A program made the translations under genes and the position numbers. A stretch of 64,000 nucleotides of DNA from Temnopleurus reevesii (taxonomy: Eukaryota > Echinodermata > Echinoidea > Temnopleuroida > Temnopleuridae). This document shows positions 10,693 through 22,356 of the stretch, piece after piece (position 1 is the stretch's first letter; every line of letters starts with the position of its first letter). The stretch spans positions 10,673-74,672 of the forward strand of contig BQKZ01000313.1 in assembly GCA_036244855.1 (NCBI GenBank), written 5' to 3'. Under the pieces are notes generated by a model, which was not told the DNA's origin, did no database searches, and saw only the letters and a program-made list of their open reading frames with translations.

Positions 10693-11058
10693 ATGGGCCG
10701 AGTTTTCTTGGAGCATATAGGAGGGACGAGGCTCTTTTCTTGTGCTAATTGTGACACTGTCCTAACGAACCGAGCCGAGCTGATGTCAACAAGGTTTACA
10801 GGGTCAACAGGTCGAGCATACCTCTTCAAACGTGTAGTCAATCTATCATTCAGTGAAGTCCAAGACCGAATAATGTTAACTGGCCGTCACATGGTGCGGG
10901 ATGTTTTCTGTAAGAACTGTGACTCCAAACTCGGTTGGATCTATGAATTTGCAACAGAGGAATCTCAGAGATACAAGGAAGGCAAAGTTATTTTAGAACG
11001 TGCTCTCATCACTGAAAGTGAAGGCATGGAGGAACATGTCGTCGTAGGAGATATTTGA
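10693..11058 (+). CDS. YPEL5: YPEL5-like yippee zinc-binding protein, copy 2 (intronless CDS)
   Basis: One uninterrupted frame of 121 residues, starting [11 protein letters not shown] and ending at TGA 11056-11058. The zinc motif C17-x2-C20 ... C73-x2-C76 has the same 52-residue spacing as copy 1. The site where copy 1 has its intron (after residue 47) is crossed with no gained or lost residue: FNK|VVN in copy 1 becomes FKRVVN. Length equals vertebrate YPEL5, and several positions ([24 protein letters not shown]) look closer to vertebrate YPEL5 than copy 1 does, judged from memory of that family. A pyrimidine-rich acceptor (TTTCATCCAG, 10661-10670) lies 22 bases before the ATG. No poly-A remnant is seen downstream. 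It could be an old functional retrocopy or a duplicate that lost its intron. The open frame and conserved residues argue that it is functional. Confidence 0.93.
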   Translation: MGRVFLEHIGGTRLFSCANCDTVLTNRAELMSTRFTGSTGRAYLFKRVVNLSFSEVQDRIMLTGRHMVRDVFCKNCDSKLGWIYEFATEESQRYKEGKVILERALITESEGMEEHVVVGDI

Positions 11059-11792
11059 TGCTGCACAGCTCCATATGGATGAACTCATTTTATCTTGAAA
11101 TCTTTGGATGGAACAATGCTGATTGCTATATTTATATTTGTATTATAGCAACCATATGATATCATATTTTATAGTTGCTGCTTTTGCTGTTTGTAATCAT
11201 TATAAAGAGTGAGTTGCACATATAGTAGATAGAAAATATAATGAATCATTGGATGAAGTGATTTCAAATACCAGATGAAATTGATTTCTTTGATATTCGT
11301 GTATAGTCCCTGCCATAAGCTTACTCAATACTTCTTATGCCTGTTGTGAAGTTTCACTGACCTTTCAAGCATCTTCGAAAGGGTTTATAGTGAAACAAAG
11401 AGGCTGGAAGATTAAATGACAGGTTTGTTGTCTAATCTTTATTTCTACCTCAAAACCCTCGATAGAAACTGCAAAATATTACGATACTGCAGTTGAATAT
11501 GAAAGAAAGGCAGGCTGTGTGCTATTATTGCCAATTTGTGCTGTCATAACTAGCCAGGTCTACAGTGTAGATAGATATAATATGTATCTGTCCAGGAATC
11601 GCTCAGGTGATTTTAACTTCTATATTATTTATGTTTTTGTTTATTTATGTTTTTGTTGTCTGTCCTATATTCAAGGATTGTATTTCCCATTTGATTCTGT
11701 TTGCAAAGACATCTTTAGTGTTTCCTTGAATATAGCTGTCTGCCAGTCTGTCCCCAGGCCAGTAGAATGTACGGGGGAATCCTGATACATTG
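11059..11792 (+). other. 3' untranslated region of YPEL5 copy 2
   Basis: Non-coding, AT-rich. A 46-base fold-back with arms 'gtttcactgacctttc' and its near complement lies at 11351-11396. The first clear AATAAA after the stop is at 12571-12576, beyond the 97-bp repeat array. The 3' end of the transcript is therefore uncertain and may include the array. Confidence 0.4.
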
Positions 11793-12066
11793 TAGACCGC
11801 GGGGCTGATAGACTGCGCTCTCTTCCCCTCTCTCTCAATAACGCGGTCTATCGGTCCCGCGTTCTATCAGCCCCAAGACAAGCGGCCTATAGACCGCGGG
11901 GCTGATAGACTGCGCTCTCTTCCCCTCTCTCTCAATAATGCGGTCTATCGGTCCCGCGTTCTATCAGCCCCAAGACAAGCGGCCTATAGACCGCGGGGCT
12001 GATAGACCGCGCTCTCTTCCCCTCTCTCCCAAGAAAGCGGACTATAGGCCCCGCGGTCTATCGGGT
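11793..12066. repeat. GC-rich 97-bp tandem array of inverted motifs, three units
   Basis: Units start at 11793, 11890 and 11987 (exact 97-base period); the third is shortened and diverged. Each unit begins TAGACCGCGGGGCTGATAG and later contains a near-complement, CGCGTTCTATCAGCCCC, so a single unit can fold on itself. GCGGTCTATC occurs repeatedly in both orientations. The array opens with TAGACCGCGG and closes with its inverse, CCGCGGTCTATC. It is far more GC-rich than the surrounding DNA. No coding meaning is seen; it may be a tandemly amplified fold-back element. Confidence 0.9.
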
Positions 12067-14243
12067 GTAGGCCGAATGTACACTATACCCAAATTGTTTA
12101 TCTTTGTTAACTTGTGCACATTCCTATTGTACCTTTGAAGTGGTTTCCACTAGAAGCAGTGCATCCCTCCGAATGCAGGTCCTCAATGAACGAAAAAAGG
12201 TATGATCAAGGTTTTCAGCTTGCTTGGAAACTTTAAAGCATTCTTTGTTCGGTATATTTATCAGTAATGTTCACATTTTCACGAACAGCAATTCCACTTT
12301 CCCAACATGTTTTCTAATGATCTTAAAACGTTCACTAAGTTAGTATGGTCCTATATTGTTATCAATATCCAATCTAGGATTTTTAAATGTTATAGTTTAT
12401 TGGAGTGGCATGAATATAAGATGCATGTGTGTAAGGGTATACAGTCTAGCAAAATGTAAATAGCGTTACTGCTTTTCCCAGGTCTCTTTCACAAAAAAAG
12501 TTGTGCAATTTCTTGTAACCATCACCCTTCGTTTGACCATTTGGCTTACATGAACATGTAGTAGACCTGAAATAAAGGAAAATCTGCTTTCATGTAATAA
12601 CAACATGTGTAGTATGTTCCAACATACATGCATTTCTGTTACGAGAAATTGAAGAGCTTAGCTGAAAACGTTCCTATATTTTTGTTCAGTCACACCTTTG
12701 TAATTTCTCACAACTCTAGGCTTCTTACGGTGTAGATTGGAGTTGCTTTAATATGAATAGATACGAACATAAATTATGTAATAGCTTTCAAGCGCTTTTT
12801 GGGTCCATATGCTTAACCTGTGATCTGTTTAATCTAATCACATCCATTTAGAGGTAATGCAACACAAAAAGTGTTCACTTTAAAAATACTGTGACTAGGC
12901 AGATGTGTTAAAAATTACAAGATGTGACTTTGACTAACACTCTTCAATCGGAGTTGTATCTTTCATGAGCTGAAAAATCCTGAAATATGTTTAACATGAC
13001 CATAGCACAAAACCATTTTATACCTGTTTGCCATTTTTATATTTGTGCAGTGTAAAAGTAAGACATGCAGGGTAGAGTATCATATTTTTATCTACATATG
13101 TATCACTTGCAGGATATTGATGTTTGCTTCCAACTTGAGGTTATAGAAGAGTTTCGATAAAACTTGACTTGATGTATTTTTCGTTGATTGTTGAGAGCTT
13201 TTTTGTGAGAAATGCCAAGCCCTTTTGATTATGCAGTGATAAGCATCAATTTAACCCAATAATTCAATTTAAAAATCACATCAATTTTCTGTGTACAGAG
13301 GAAACTCGATATAATGAGGTACCTGATACCATAAAAATACCTTGTTATGGCAGTAATCTTATTAATGTAGGGTTAAAAAACAGTAAGTTTCAGGAATGCT
13401 GTTTTATTAGATGTCTTTATACTGAATCTTTACTGTATTTGTCACAACAAATTTAGTAGCTTACTTTTGTATTGAGATGATATCGTTTTTTTTAACCTTT
13501 TGAAGAATGAAATTATAATTTTCAAAATTGATTTTTTACATCCCAGTTCTGTATTATATATAATCAGAATATGTGCAGCGCTATTGTTTTGCAATGCTGT
13601 TTCCACTTTTGAGTCTCAACATTGATATATCAAAGCAAATAGTGGAGGCAGAAATTTGTCAATATGCAATGTCCATTAGATCATGAGAACAATGCATTTC
13701 TTACGTATTATTTTCCCCCAGTAATGTTCTGTTTGATGCACACTGTGAATATTATTATGTGTTAAACCTTTGGAGAAATTCTATGGTTTCCATATTTATA
13801 TTTGTATACTAGTTCATAGGATTGATAATTCATACTACCACAGCAGAGTATGATGATCGAGTTAGCAAATTTTATACACAACTTTGATATTTCATTTTAT
13901 ACAAGGCTTTTGATGTGATGACTTTTCTACTTTATATTAATAATAGCAGAAAGTGTTACCAATTTATTCAACTCTTTATTCATGTTTTTGCTTTTATATA
14001 CACGGCACTGAAATATTTGAGGTCCATTTGGATGAATCGTTCACAACCCGTCATGATACACAAGAGATCATGGGCCGCACCAATGGCAAAACCTTACAGC
14101 AGTAATGTATCACAGTTCTTATTGTAATCACACACAGTTGAAACACTTTCTAATCATGTTGACTGGTAATGCTATCAATCATGATGGTATCAGAGAATGT
14201 TGTAATATCCAAATAGGAAACACCAAGATACCTATTACTAATA
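12067..14243. other. intergenic / distal 3' region, no gene seen
   Basis: AT-rich sequence without splice-bounded coding segments. AATAAA at 12571-12576 is a candidate polyadenylation signal for YPEL5 copy 2. Confidence 0.5.
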
Positions 14244-14463
14244 TGGAGGCGTTGTGATGTAGTGGTTCTCACCTATGATGTTTCCTTCAGCAAGAAATCT
14301 ATCCACATTGTGCTGCACTTAACCCAGGTGAGGTGAATGGGTACCGGAAGGAAGAAATTCCTTGAATGCAGTGAGCCATGCTATAGCCAGGTACCAATGC
14401 ACAGAGCGCTTACAAACACTTTGTGTTAAGCACTATATAAAAGTTGTGTATTATTATTATTAT
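14244..14463 (+). mobile_element. tRNA-type SINE with LINE-like 3' tail
   Basis: The element begins 'tggaggcgttgtgatgtag'; TGATGTAGTGG resembles a pol III A box. The middle contains 'aacccaggtgaggtgaatg', a word I associate with sea urchin SINEs. It ends with 'agcactatataaaagttgtg' and (TTA)n. The 3' tail resembles that of the LINE fragment at 41516-42208, which suggests the pair share a reverse transcriptase. A clear B box and target duplication cannot be shown, so the family name is left open. Confidence 0.65.
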
Positions 14464-15010
14464 CAATATTAACTTTTGAGGTTGTGTGACTGCACTGTAT
14501 TTACCCGGATTCTATTAAATTAAAAGACCGTGATTCAAGAATATAACAATTACAATGAACTGTGTATAAGGCTAATAAAGGAAAATAATGCCACCAAAAA
14601 ACGGGTTCAATCAATGGATTAAATGTGGTTCTATCAGGGTGAATTTCCATGTGTTTACGAGAGTGTGGACATTTTAGTTTCTATATTATGAACATTTTAA
14701 CTCATGAGGAAAGACACTAGATATTTCAAATGGAACTTTGCTCAGGTTTAGTTTATTGATTTTTATTTTAATTCTAGCCCAACTATAACTTTGCAATTCT
14801 GGGATTTTACTTGATTTTAATCATAGCAATTGTTGGTATAGACATTTTTACACGGAAATTGAATTAAATTGATATTCAAACTTGTAAATCAAAGCGTCTT
14901 TTCTTTGTGATTGATCAGTTTGTGTTGTTCAAGAAGACCTGTTGTTCAATATGCTCCGCTACAATTTCACAATGATGTTGAAATTTTCTGGGCATGCAAT
15001 GAACACGAGG

Positions 15011-15165
15011 GTGTTTCATTAAGTTTGTCAGGGCGAAAATTTGTCAGAGCAGACTAATCCAACATATTCCTGGATTTTGATCAAATGAGAAACATAGTCT
15101 CATGATGTTGCCATGGTAACTGTTAGGAAGCGAGTGTTTGTCACTGACAAGATTCCATGAAACAC
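15011..15165. mobile_element. short MITE with GTGTTTCAT termini
   Basis: The left end GTGTTTCATTAAGTTTGTCA is the approximate inverse of the right end TGACAAGATTCCATGAAACAC. The 155-bp element has no coding capacity. It belongs to the same terminal-motif group as the elements near 28081, 54204 and 62781. It contains a perfect RFX-type X-box at 15107-15120. Confidence 0.7.
15107..15120. promoter_or_regulatory. RFX X-box motif inside a MITE
   Basis: GTTGCCATGGTAAC matches the palindromic RFX consensus GTNRCC-N2-RGYAAC. The exact reverse complement occurs in a repeat at 33838-33851. Function is not shown. Confidence 0.5.
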
Positions 15166-15309
15166 TCTCCATACAGAGACAATGCTTGCTTTATTTTAAC
15201 CCCTCAGCCAATATTTTATTTCTCTCTTCCCCTTCAATACACAAACAATAATTGCTTATGCTGGCCCTTCTTCACCCATTATCTTGGCTTTCTCTCCCTT
15301 TATTTCAGT

Positions 15310-15480
15310 GTCCTCTCTTTCCTACAACAAAAAACACACACATACACACACACAAAATGCTTGCTTTTTTTATCCCTTCATCACCAAATATTGTATCTAT
15401 AGCTCTTTCCCTCCTGCATATTTTATTTCTTCTCTCCCTTTAACACCACACACATATAAACATACACAGACATAGAACAC
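15310..15480. repeat. C/T- and CA-rich low complexity
   Basis: CACACA tracts separated by pyrimidine-rich DNA, with a loosely repeated 'acacttgcttttt...cccttcat' word at about 15175, 15357 and 15478. The open frames here are artefacts of composition. Confidence 0.6.
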
Positions 15481-15520
15481 TTGCTTTTTCTTGACATTTC
15501 ATCCCCAAATACTCTTTAAC

Positions 15521-15988
15521 AGGAGAGTCTAGCCAAAAAATAATAATTTTTCAACAGATGCAGAAAAAATTGGAGAGCAGAACAAAAAAACTATTTATGA
15601 TATTGATATCAATGTTAAAAAATGTTACTTTTTTCCCCCTAAATAAGATTTCTTCACAAATTTAACTGTAGTATATCTTCAAGATAGATATGTAGCTCCC
15701 ATATTTACATGTTTACATTCATACAAATCTTGTGTCTTTCTGTCAAAATGATGCATTTTGCACCATAAATATAAATAGGATGAATGGTAAGTTGTACATC
15801 CGTGACGTCATCAAATTGGCAACATGCCTGGAAATTTGCACTGATTTGCATGTTTTTTTCTAATCGTTAAAAATTCATAACTTTGTTATTTATAATAGTT
15901 GTCTGATTTTCCTCAAACTTATTTTGTTCTGCTCTCCAATTTTTTCTGCTTATGTTAAAAAAAACATTATTTTGGGGTAGACTCTTCT
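15521..15988. mobile_element. non-autonomous TIR element, about 465 bp
   Basis: About 60 bp at the left end (AGAGTCTAGCC ... AAAAATTGGAGAGCAGAAC) recurs inverted at the right end (GTTCTGCTCTCCAATTTTT ... GGGGTAGACTCT) with roughly 80 percent identity. There is no ORF of note. The inner part has a related copy at 8320-8380. A CRE-like TGACGTCA lies near 15804. No clear target duplication was found. Confidence 0.7.
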
Positions 15989-16155
15989 TTTAGGGTCTCC
16001 ATTTATTTATCTTCGCTTTCTCTCTTCCTCCCCCATTACATTTCTTTTATCCCCCCCCCCCACACTTACGTTCTCTATGTCTCCATCACCCATTCTCTAT
16101 TCTTTCTCTCTTCGTCCATTCTCCCACGCCCCTTTCATTTCTCCTCTACCCTTCC

Positions 16156-16156
16156 A

Positions 16157-16187
<31 letters not shown>

Positions 16188-16196
16188 AACAAACAA
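16156..16196. repeat. (CA)n then (CAAA)n microsatellite
   Basis: About 14 CA units followed by caaacacaaacaaacaaa. Confidence 0.9.
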
Positions 16197-16556
16197 ATGA
16201 TACTTATTTACTTGCTTGTTCTATCCCTCCATCATCCATTCAAAATAATGACTGGTAGCCATAATTGTCAGATATTATATATCACATATGGGGGATCATT
16301 AAAATTAGGTTGAAATCAAGATATCAAAATGATTTTCGAACTGAAAATGCCCCATGCGAAGTTCAGTGAGTACAATACAGGTCAGAATTTTTGGTTTACC
16401 TTTAATCAATATAGATATCAGGATAATGACATCAGAATGGAAATACTTCACCATATCAATTCTTCTCCACTTTTAAAATAAGTAGTACCAAAATATTCTG
16501 TTTTGAACTGTACATGAATGAATGAATAAAATGCTAGTCTGAATATAGACTGCTTT

Positions 16557-16685
16557 GGAAAATGCATGTCAACATTATTGTATAAATGGGGTTGCTGTAC
16601 AAAAAATGATTAAAAAATTGGAAAATGCATGTTAACATTATTGTATACAATGGGGTTGCTGTACAAAAAAATGATTCCAAAATTG
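16557..16685. repeat. tandem duplication, 63-bp unit, two copies
   Basis: Two head-to-tail copies of 'ggaaaatgcatgtcaacatt ... gctgtacaaaaaatgatt' at 16557-16619 and 16620-16685, differing by a few substitutions and short indels. Confidence 0.85.
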
Positions 16686-19600
16686 GGTTCTTGTTGAAAT
16701 AATCTAAAGGGATTTGAAGTAAACTCTCATGCAAAAACTCTGAAAAATAAAACACTGAATAAAAATAAGTGAAATTTCCATCAAGCTTTTAGTGTTTCCA
16801 ACGTGTATGCGTTGTGTTTATTGTATGAATGCACTACCTATCAAGAGGTAGTGATGTCACAGCGAGGCTAAACAAAACAAACAATAACAACACAATGCAC
16901 ACATACCTTGCTCATATAAAACAAACAAAACATTGCTTTGCTATCAAAAGAATAAATACATCAAGTCATGACGCTGAGACAAATCAAGCCACTTTGAATA
17001 GGAATATTATGAGCCCTTCTATATAAAAGGAGCAATGATATAAAAGAATTATCACATTGATCAAATTTTGTTCTTTTCATTTGGTTTTGTTCCATAAATA
17101 AAAAAATCCTCAAATATTAAGATTTCAATTTGCAATGTCTCTGTTCACTATAATTGAGGTGTCATCAGTGTGTGCATGTATAAATTTAATCATAATAGGT
17201 TTTTGTATATGTGACATAGCCTTGAATATTACACAGAGCACAACTGATATAGCGCATAAACCAATTAAATACATTCATAAATGCAGACATCTATTTTAAA
17301 TAAAAATTTAGAAGATGAATTTAAGAAACATGAGTTGACTTTTTATATTCTAATGAAATTCGATCATGTAAGTAGCTTGCTCAGAAACTTTTATATTCAC
17401 CCATGAAGATGAATAATATTTATGCAACATAGAATTTTAATAAGACAAGTGATAATTTGACGAGTGAGTAGTGACATGTGACTTGAAGCTGACATGATAC
17501 TACAGAAAGAAATATTAGATTTCTACTGCATTGATTGAATAAACTATAACATAATCCACAGTGACAATGAACAAAGCAAAATTATACATATTGCAACTTT
17601 GCAATGTAAACCATAAATTTAACATATATTCTTGATATTTCTGCAAGATACACCTAAATCAAGCCAGGATTTTCAATTCATTTAAATTTGATAATTAGCA
17701 ATAAATCATCAGCCATACATGAATGAGTTCAAGAGTTGTCATTATAATTTACTTGCAATTATTTACTTTACAATCACTGTGCAGAAAATGATCAAATGGT
17801 GATACTGTCTGCTTCTCATGATGAAATATTTGTTATGATCAATGAAATGAATTGATTACTGTGCTTTACCATCATCCTGTCCGTATCTTGTAAAGCATAA
17901 TGTACCAAAACATGATCAAGATTTACGTTGATGAAAATTCTAATTCTATTTAGAACTGACAAGTTAAAGATAGCTTAACCATATGTCAAAGTGCAGAATC
18001 ATAGAGGAATATGAATTTAAGAAATGCAAATTATCCCAGTCTCTTGTTCTATGAAATATTTAAACCATCTCAAGTTGGACTCATCTTCATTCAGAGAGTA
18101 TCTTGTTTCTGGGACAAATACAAAATGATTTAAGAGAGTCATCAAATTCCTCTAGCATTGTGCACATCTATGATTCTACTCCCTGTATAGTGTCAGTATG
18201 TATTACATTTTAGCCTCTATAAAGCTCATACCTAAATATAAATAGCACCACTGGTATATATGTTGAAAATGCAACGAAATGCTGCATTCCACATATTTAA
18301 GAAGAACTTTGAGAGGAAAGACTTTTAGCACCTGATATTCATTTGCCTCTTAGAAAAAGGCAATTTAAAGTTTATTTTGAAAAAGGACATATCGGTACAC
18401 AGAGGTTGTTTCTTTTTTTTTGATGATATGAATTTATGAGGTGAAATCTAAATTCAGTGAAAGTGTTCTCATCTAATCAATACCTTATTTTAATGACATA
18501 AAATTGATATTATAAATATAATTATTACACATTTTATGCTGACTGGAAACACCAATATTATCCTAACAGAAATTCATTATCACTCATTCTTCATTCAGTT
18601 GATATATTCTCACTATTCATTCACAAACATTGCTCTCATATATTGAAAAAATAGCTGCTCCCTCAGATATGTTCAAAGTACAATCGGCTAGTGCTTCGTT
18701 TTAAGAAAATTGCTCAATATACACTATGAACATGACTGATCAGGAATGATAATTAGTTTAAGATTAAAAAAAAACATCCACACTACATATTACAATGATT
18801 TTCATTATTCAAAGGTACTTTCTTTCATAGATTCCTAATTCTCTGTCACATTATTTGGCAAGAAAAGTTGAGAGAATATAAAGGTGCCATCACAGAAATC
18901 TTTCTAACCTTACATACATACATCTCACAAAAGCAATCTACATGAAATATACAATGAAAATAGGGGATTATATAGAAATGTACACAGAACAGCATAACTA
19001 CATTCAGGTGGATATATGAGACATATTCTTGAGTAAATTACATTGTATCTTACAATATTCAGAGCATACAAACTACGCCTGAATACACAACCCAATATAT
19101 ATTAAATATTTCTACTACAATATACACAGATACACATGTCAGAAGAGTTGAAATGCTTTTGCCAGACAAATGAACATGACAGCTAATTAAACAAAAGCAA
19201 GTTATAGGATTTCTTAATGAGTGTACAAATGCATGATGTCAAGAAACTTATGATATTCTGCACACTAAATGCATCAATTCAATGAATCTATTTTTTGCAA
19301 TATTTCCTAGAAGTCACAGCCAAGAGCCAAAAATAGTCCGTGAATCTCATCAAACTATAAAGAAAGGCAATCTTATATTGCTCCACTATGCATTAATACA
19401 GGGCAAAGTTGAAAAAAAAGGAAATACAGGCATCTATTTGATTTGTTCTCCAACTTATAAATGTACAACAGGGGGCAAGTGACAAGGAACAACTTGTAAA
19501 TAATACATGTAAAGCACAAAGAAAGAGCAAACATCAATGCTTTACTTGCAGTAGAAATTGTTATAAAATGAAAGGCACTTTTCAGAGAGTAATATTGAAG

Positions 19601-19936
19601 CCAATCAGATAGTTATTGATTGTTGAGTCATCCCATACAACTCTAATGACATCTTATTTGATCTAATTGAAAGAATGTTCGATGCTCACTTTCACTTGGT
19701 GAATTGAATCTGATGAATTTCAGAGGAATAGTGAAAGAGGAGTAAAAATGATGATGAAAGAAGTAGATATGAAAACAATCACATGTATTTGGTAAATAGA
19801 TTGTTTTTAGAATCAATTTAGAAAACCAGGCATTCAGGAAAAATGATGACTATGATGATCCTATAAAATGACGAAGCAAGCAAATGATCTAATTTTTGCT
19901 TGAACAATTTAAACCTTATGACTTCCCCCTACATAG
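16686..19936. other. intergenic, nothing recognised
   Basis: About 3.2 kb of AT-rich DNA between the convergent gene pair. No coding segment, RNA gene or clear mobile element was seen on either strand. Confidence 0.5.
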
Positions 19937-20170
19937 TCACATGACAAATAATCCAGTCAGTCACATGACAAATAATCCAGTCAGTCATGTGACAAATGAT
20001 CAAATCAGTCACATGACAAATAATCAAGTCAGTTACATGACAAATGATCAAATCAGTCACATGACAAATGATCAAATCAGTCACATGACAAATGATCAAA
20101 TCAATCACATGACTACTTATCAAGACAATCACATGACCAGTGATCAATTCAACCACATTTCAAACAATCC
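19937..20170. repeat. 24-bp minisatellite carrying CACATG E-boxes
   Basis: TCACATGAC or a near variant recurs every 24 bases exactly at 19937, 19961, 19985, 20009, 20033, 20057, 20081, 20105 and 20129, with a decayed tenth unit at 20153. The unit reads about TCACATGACAAATGATCAAA plus 4 bases. Because 24 is a multiple of three, open frames run through on both strands; these are not genes. Scattered decayed units occur at 20550-20650. Confidence 0.95.
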
Positions 20171-20549
20171 AGTAAAATATACCCCCTCAAAGCAGTTCAG
20201 AAATGCGAGTTAATAGAAACAGCAAAAATATGAGTTATCTATTTCCAAATTGTGTTACATCACCGTAAAGAATGTTTATTCTTGTGAAAACGACAAATCA
20301 ATTATTTTTACATCTCACTCAACAGGTAAGAGACTCCATTGAAAAGACAGATGTGTCTGAAAACAAAAGTTGCAAATCTGTATTCAACTGTGGAATAAGG
20401 TGCGTAAACAATCGAGGTGTCATTTTGAACAATTATGAGCATATTCTTTTCATCCATGAGCCACAATCTTGAAAAAAGTGATCAATATTTTTGCTATATA
20501 TTCATACACTCAAGTTCCCAATTTCTTTTGAGGAGTTCATGTGTCTAAT

Positions 20550-20650
20550 ACTCAAGTCAGTCACATAACAAATATCAAGTTTCATATGACAAAGATCAAA
20601 TATTAATCCTCATGACAAATATCAAATTAGCTAACCCATGACTGACATTA
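20550..20650. repeat. decayed outlying units of the 24-bp minisatellite
   Basis: 'gtcagtcacataacaaat', 'catatgacaaagatcaaa' and 'ctcatgacaaatatcaaa' resemble the unit at 19937-20170 but have lost the strict period. Confidence 0.6.
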
Positions 20651-21011
20651 TCAGGTGGCGTCGAGGTCAAAAACATTCAAACTACGCAACAGAAATTATC
20701 TATTCATTCTCAGAGAAATGAATGATATGAATGAAAGTGACATGATAGAATAATAGATTGAATGGAAAGCATGAAATGTCTCACATCAGTAGGCCCTACA
20801 TGAACCAAGGTCAAACAATGATCTAAACTTACATTCAATTGATAGATCTGCAATATTGACTTGTCACTTGCCACATAGATGAATAAAATAATTGGCATTT
20901 GTAAAATATTGAATATCATAACACTATAGATGAAATGCAGGTATATTTCCAAAACAGTGTACCTTCAAATAGGATTTGGCTTTCCTTTTGACAACAATTC
21001 ATGCAGTATGT

Positions 21012-21230
21012 TGTATCACCACATGTTGAAAAATCTACCAATATGTTATGATACCTCAAACCCATTTCCTCTTGTGTAACTGCAAAATCAAAGTCTGTAT
21101 ATTTTCTCAGCAGTACCACATTTCCTCTTGTTTACTGTAAAATCAAAGTCCTTATGATTTCTTAGCAAGTGGTAATGGTTTTGAGGTGTCATAACATATT
21201 GGTAGATTTTTCGACATTGAGGTGATACCA
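21012..21230. repeat. fold-back structure with an internal tandem duplication
   Basis: The left arm 21012-21063 (containing 'aaaaatctaccaatatgtta') is the inverse of 21172-21230 with few changes. Between the arms, two copies of a unit of about 55 bases, starting 'tttcctcttgtgtaactg' at 21064 and 'tttcctcttgtttactg' at 21121, lie head to tail. If the PLEKHG transcript reaches this far it would carry a strong hairpin in its 3' UTR. Confidence 0.75.
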
Positions 21231-21364
21231 CTAACCTCTTCCAATCGTTTACTGCACCATCCAAAATAAATTCTCTCAATGCCAGCTTTCTTTTGCAAGT
21301 CTGAGAAGTGAGATAACATTATCATTTCAATGTTATGAATGTTTTTGGTTATTCAAAGATGACA

Positions 21365-21370
21365 TTTATT
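21365..21370 (-). terminator. candidate polyadenylation signal for the PLEKHG-like gene
   Basis: TTTATT on the + strand is AATAAA on the minus strand. It is the first clear canonical signal noticed downstream of the stop at 22357 and would give a 3' UTR of about 1 kb. Confidence 0.4.
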
Positions 21371-22356
21371 TATCATGGGCATTAGAGCAAAGAGAAGACA
21401 ACATGAGAAAATAGTGTAATGCATCTCTATGAATGATAAACAATGAAAAAATAACTTGCTTTCCCCAAGAAGATTAAAAAGACACAATTTGCAGCATAAA
21501 AATTTAAACTTTGCAAGATATAACTTTAAACAAAAGCCACTTTTTGAAAGAGATGAAATGGAGAATTATGATATTACATGAGCTGCAATAAAGTATGACA
21601 AAAATTTCTTTCAGAAATCCCAAACAATAAACATAAATCAAGCAAACAAACTTGCAACAGAAGGGGAGGAGTTGATGAGGAATAATACCCACTAATAAAC
21701 TCGATGGGAAAAATAAACACAAAAATCAGAAATATCAAGGCACCAAATGTATGATATAAAATGAATACAAAACGGACAGTGCTTTCCTGAAGCATTCGAT
21801 TCATATGAAAATAATTAAAAATTCCCTTTGGCAATTAAATCTATTTCCTCATGAAATTTTCAAAAAGTGGCCCAGTGAAAGATCAATGTACAAAAAAAAT
21901 GAAAGAGTTTGATTATAGCATACAAGGGTCTAACGATTGATACCATCGTACATTAATGTCAGTACACAAAGACACTTGCATTGCAGGATTTGCATCTTAA
22001 TACAGGTTGCTTGAGGAGATTTTGAGCAATGTGCAATTGCTTGCCCTCTATCATGACTTGACCTGGAAACTCTTAATGAGCAGGACAAATGGAACGTTTA
22101 CACTTCAATAATGCTTCTCATGGTCATGCATAATGAAAAGGATTGCTGCCCATTACAGAATAGTCTGAAGATATCTTTTCATAAATTCAGAGCTTATTAC
22201 ATCCTGAGTCAATGACTGAATAGAAAGCTTTTGACTCCATGTTTTCTTCCTTGAGAAATCATCCATTTCATCCATCTTGACATTTGCACTCAAATTTTGG
22301 AGTTACCAATATTCTGTAATGGTTGGCATATATGAACGAGCTTGAGAAACAAGAGT

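Noticed and set aside
19896..20213. 105-codon repetitive frame SHMTNDQI... and its minus-strand partner
   Set aside because: Explained by the 24-bp minisatellite; the period is divisible by three, so all frames without a stop in the unit stay open.
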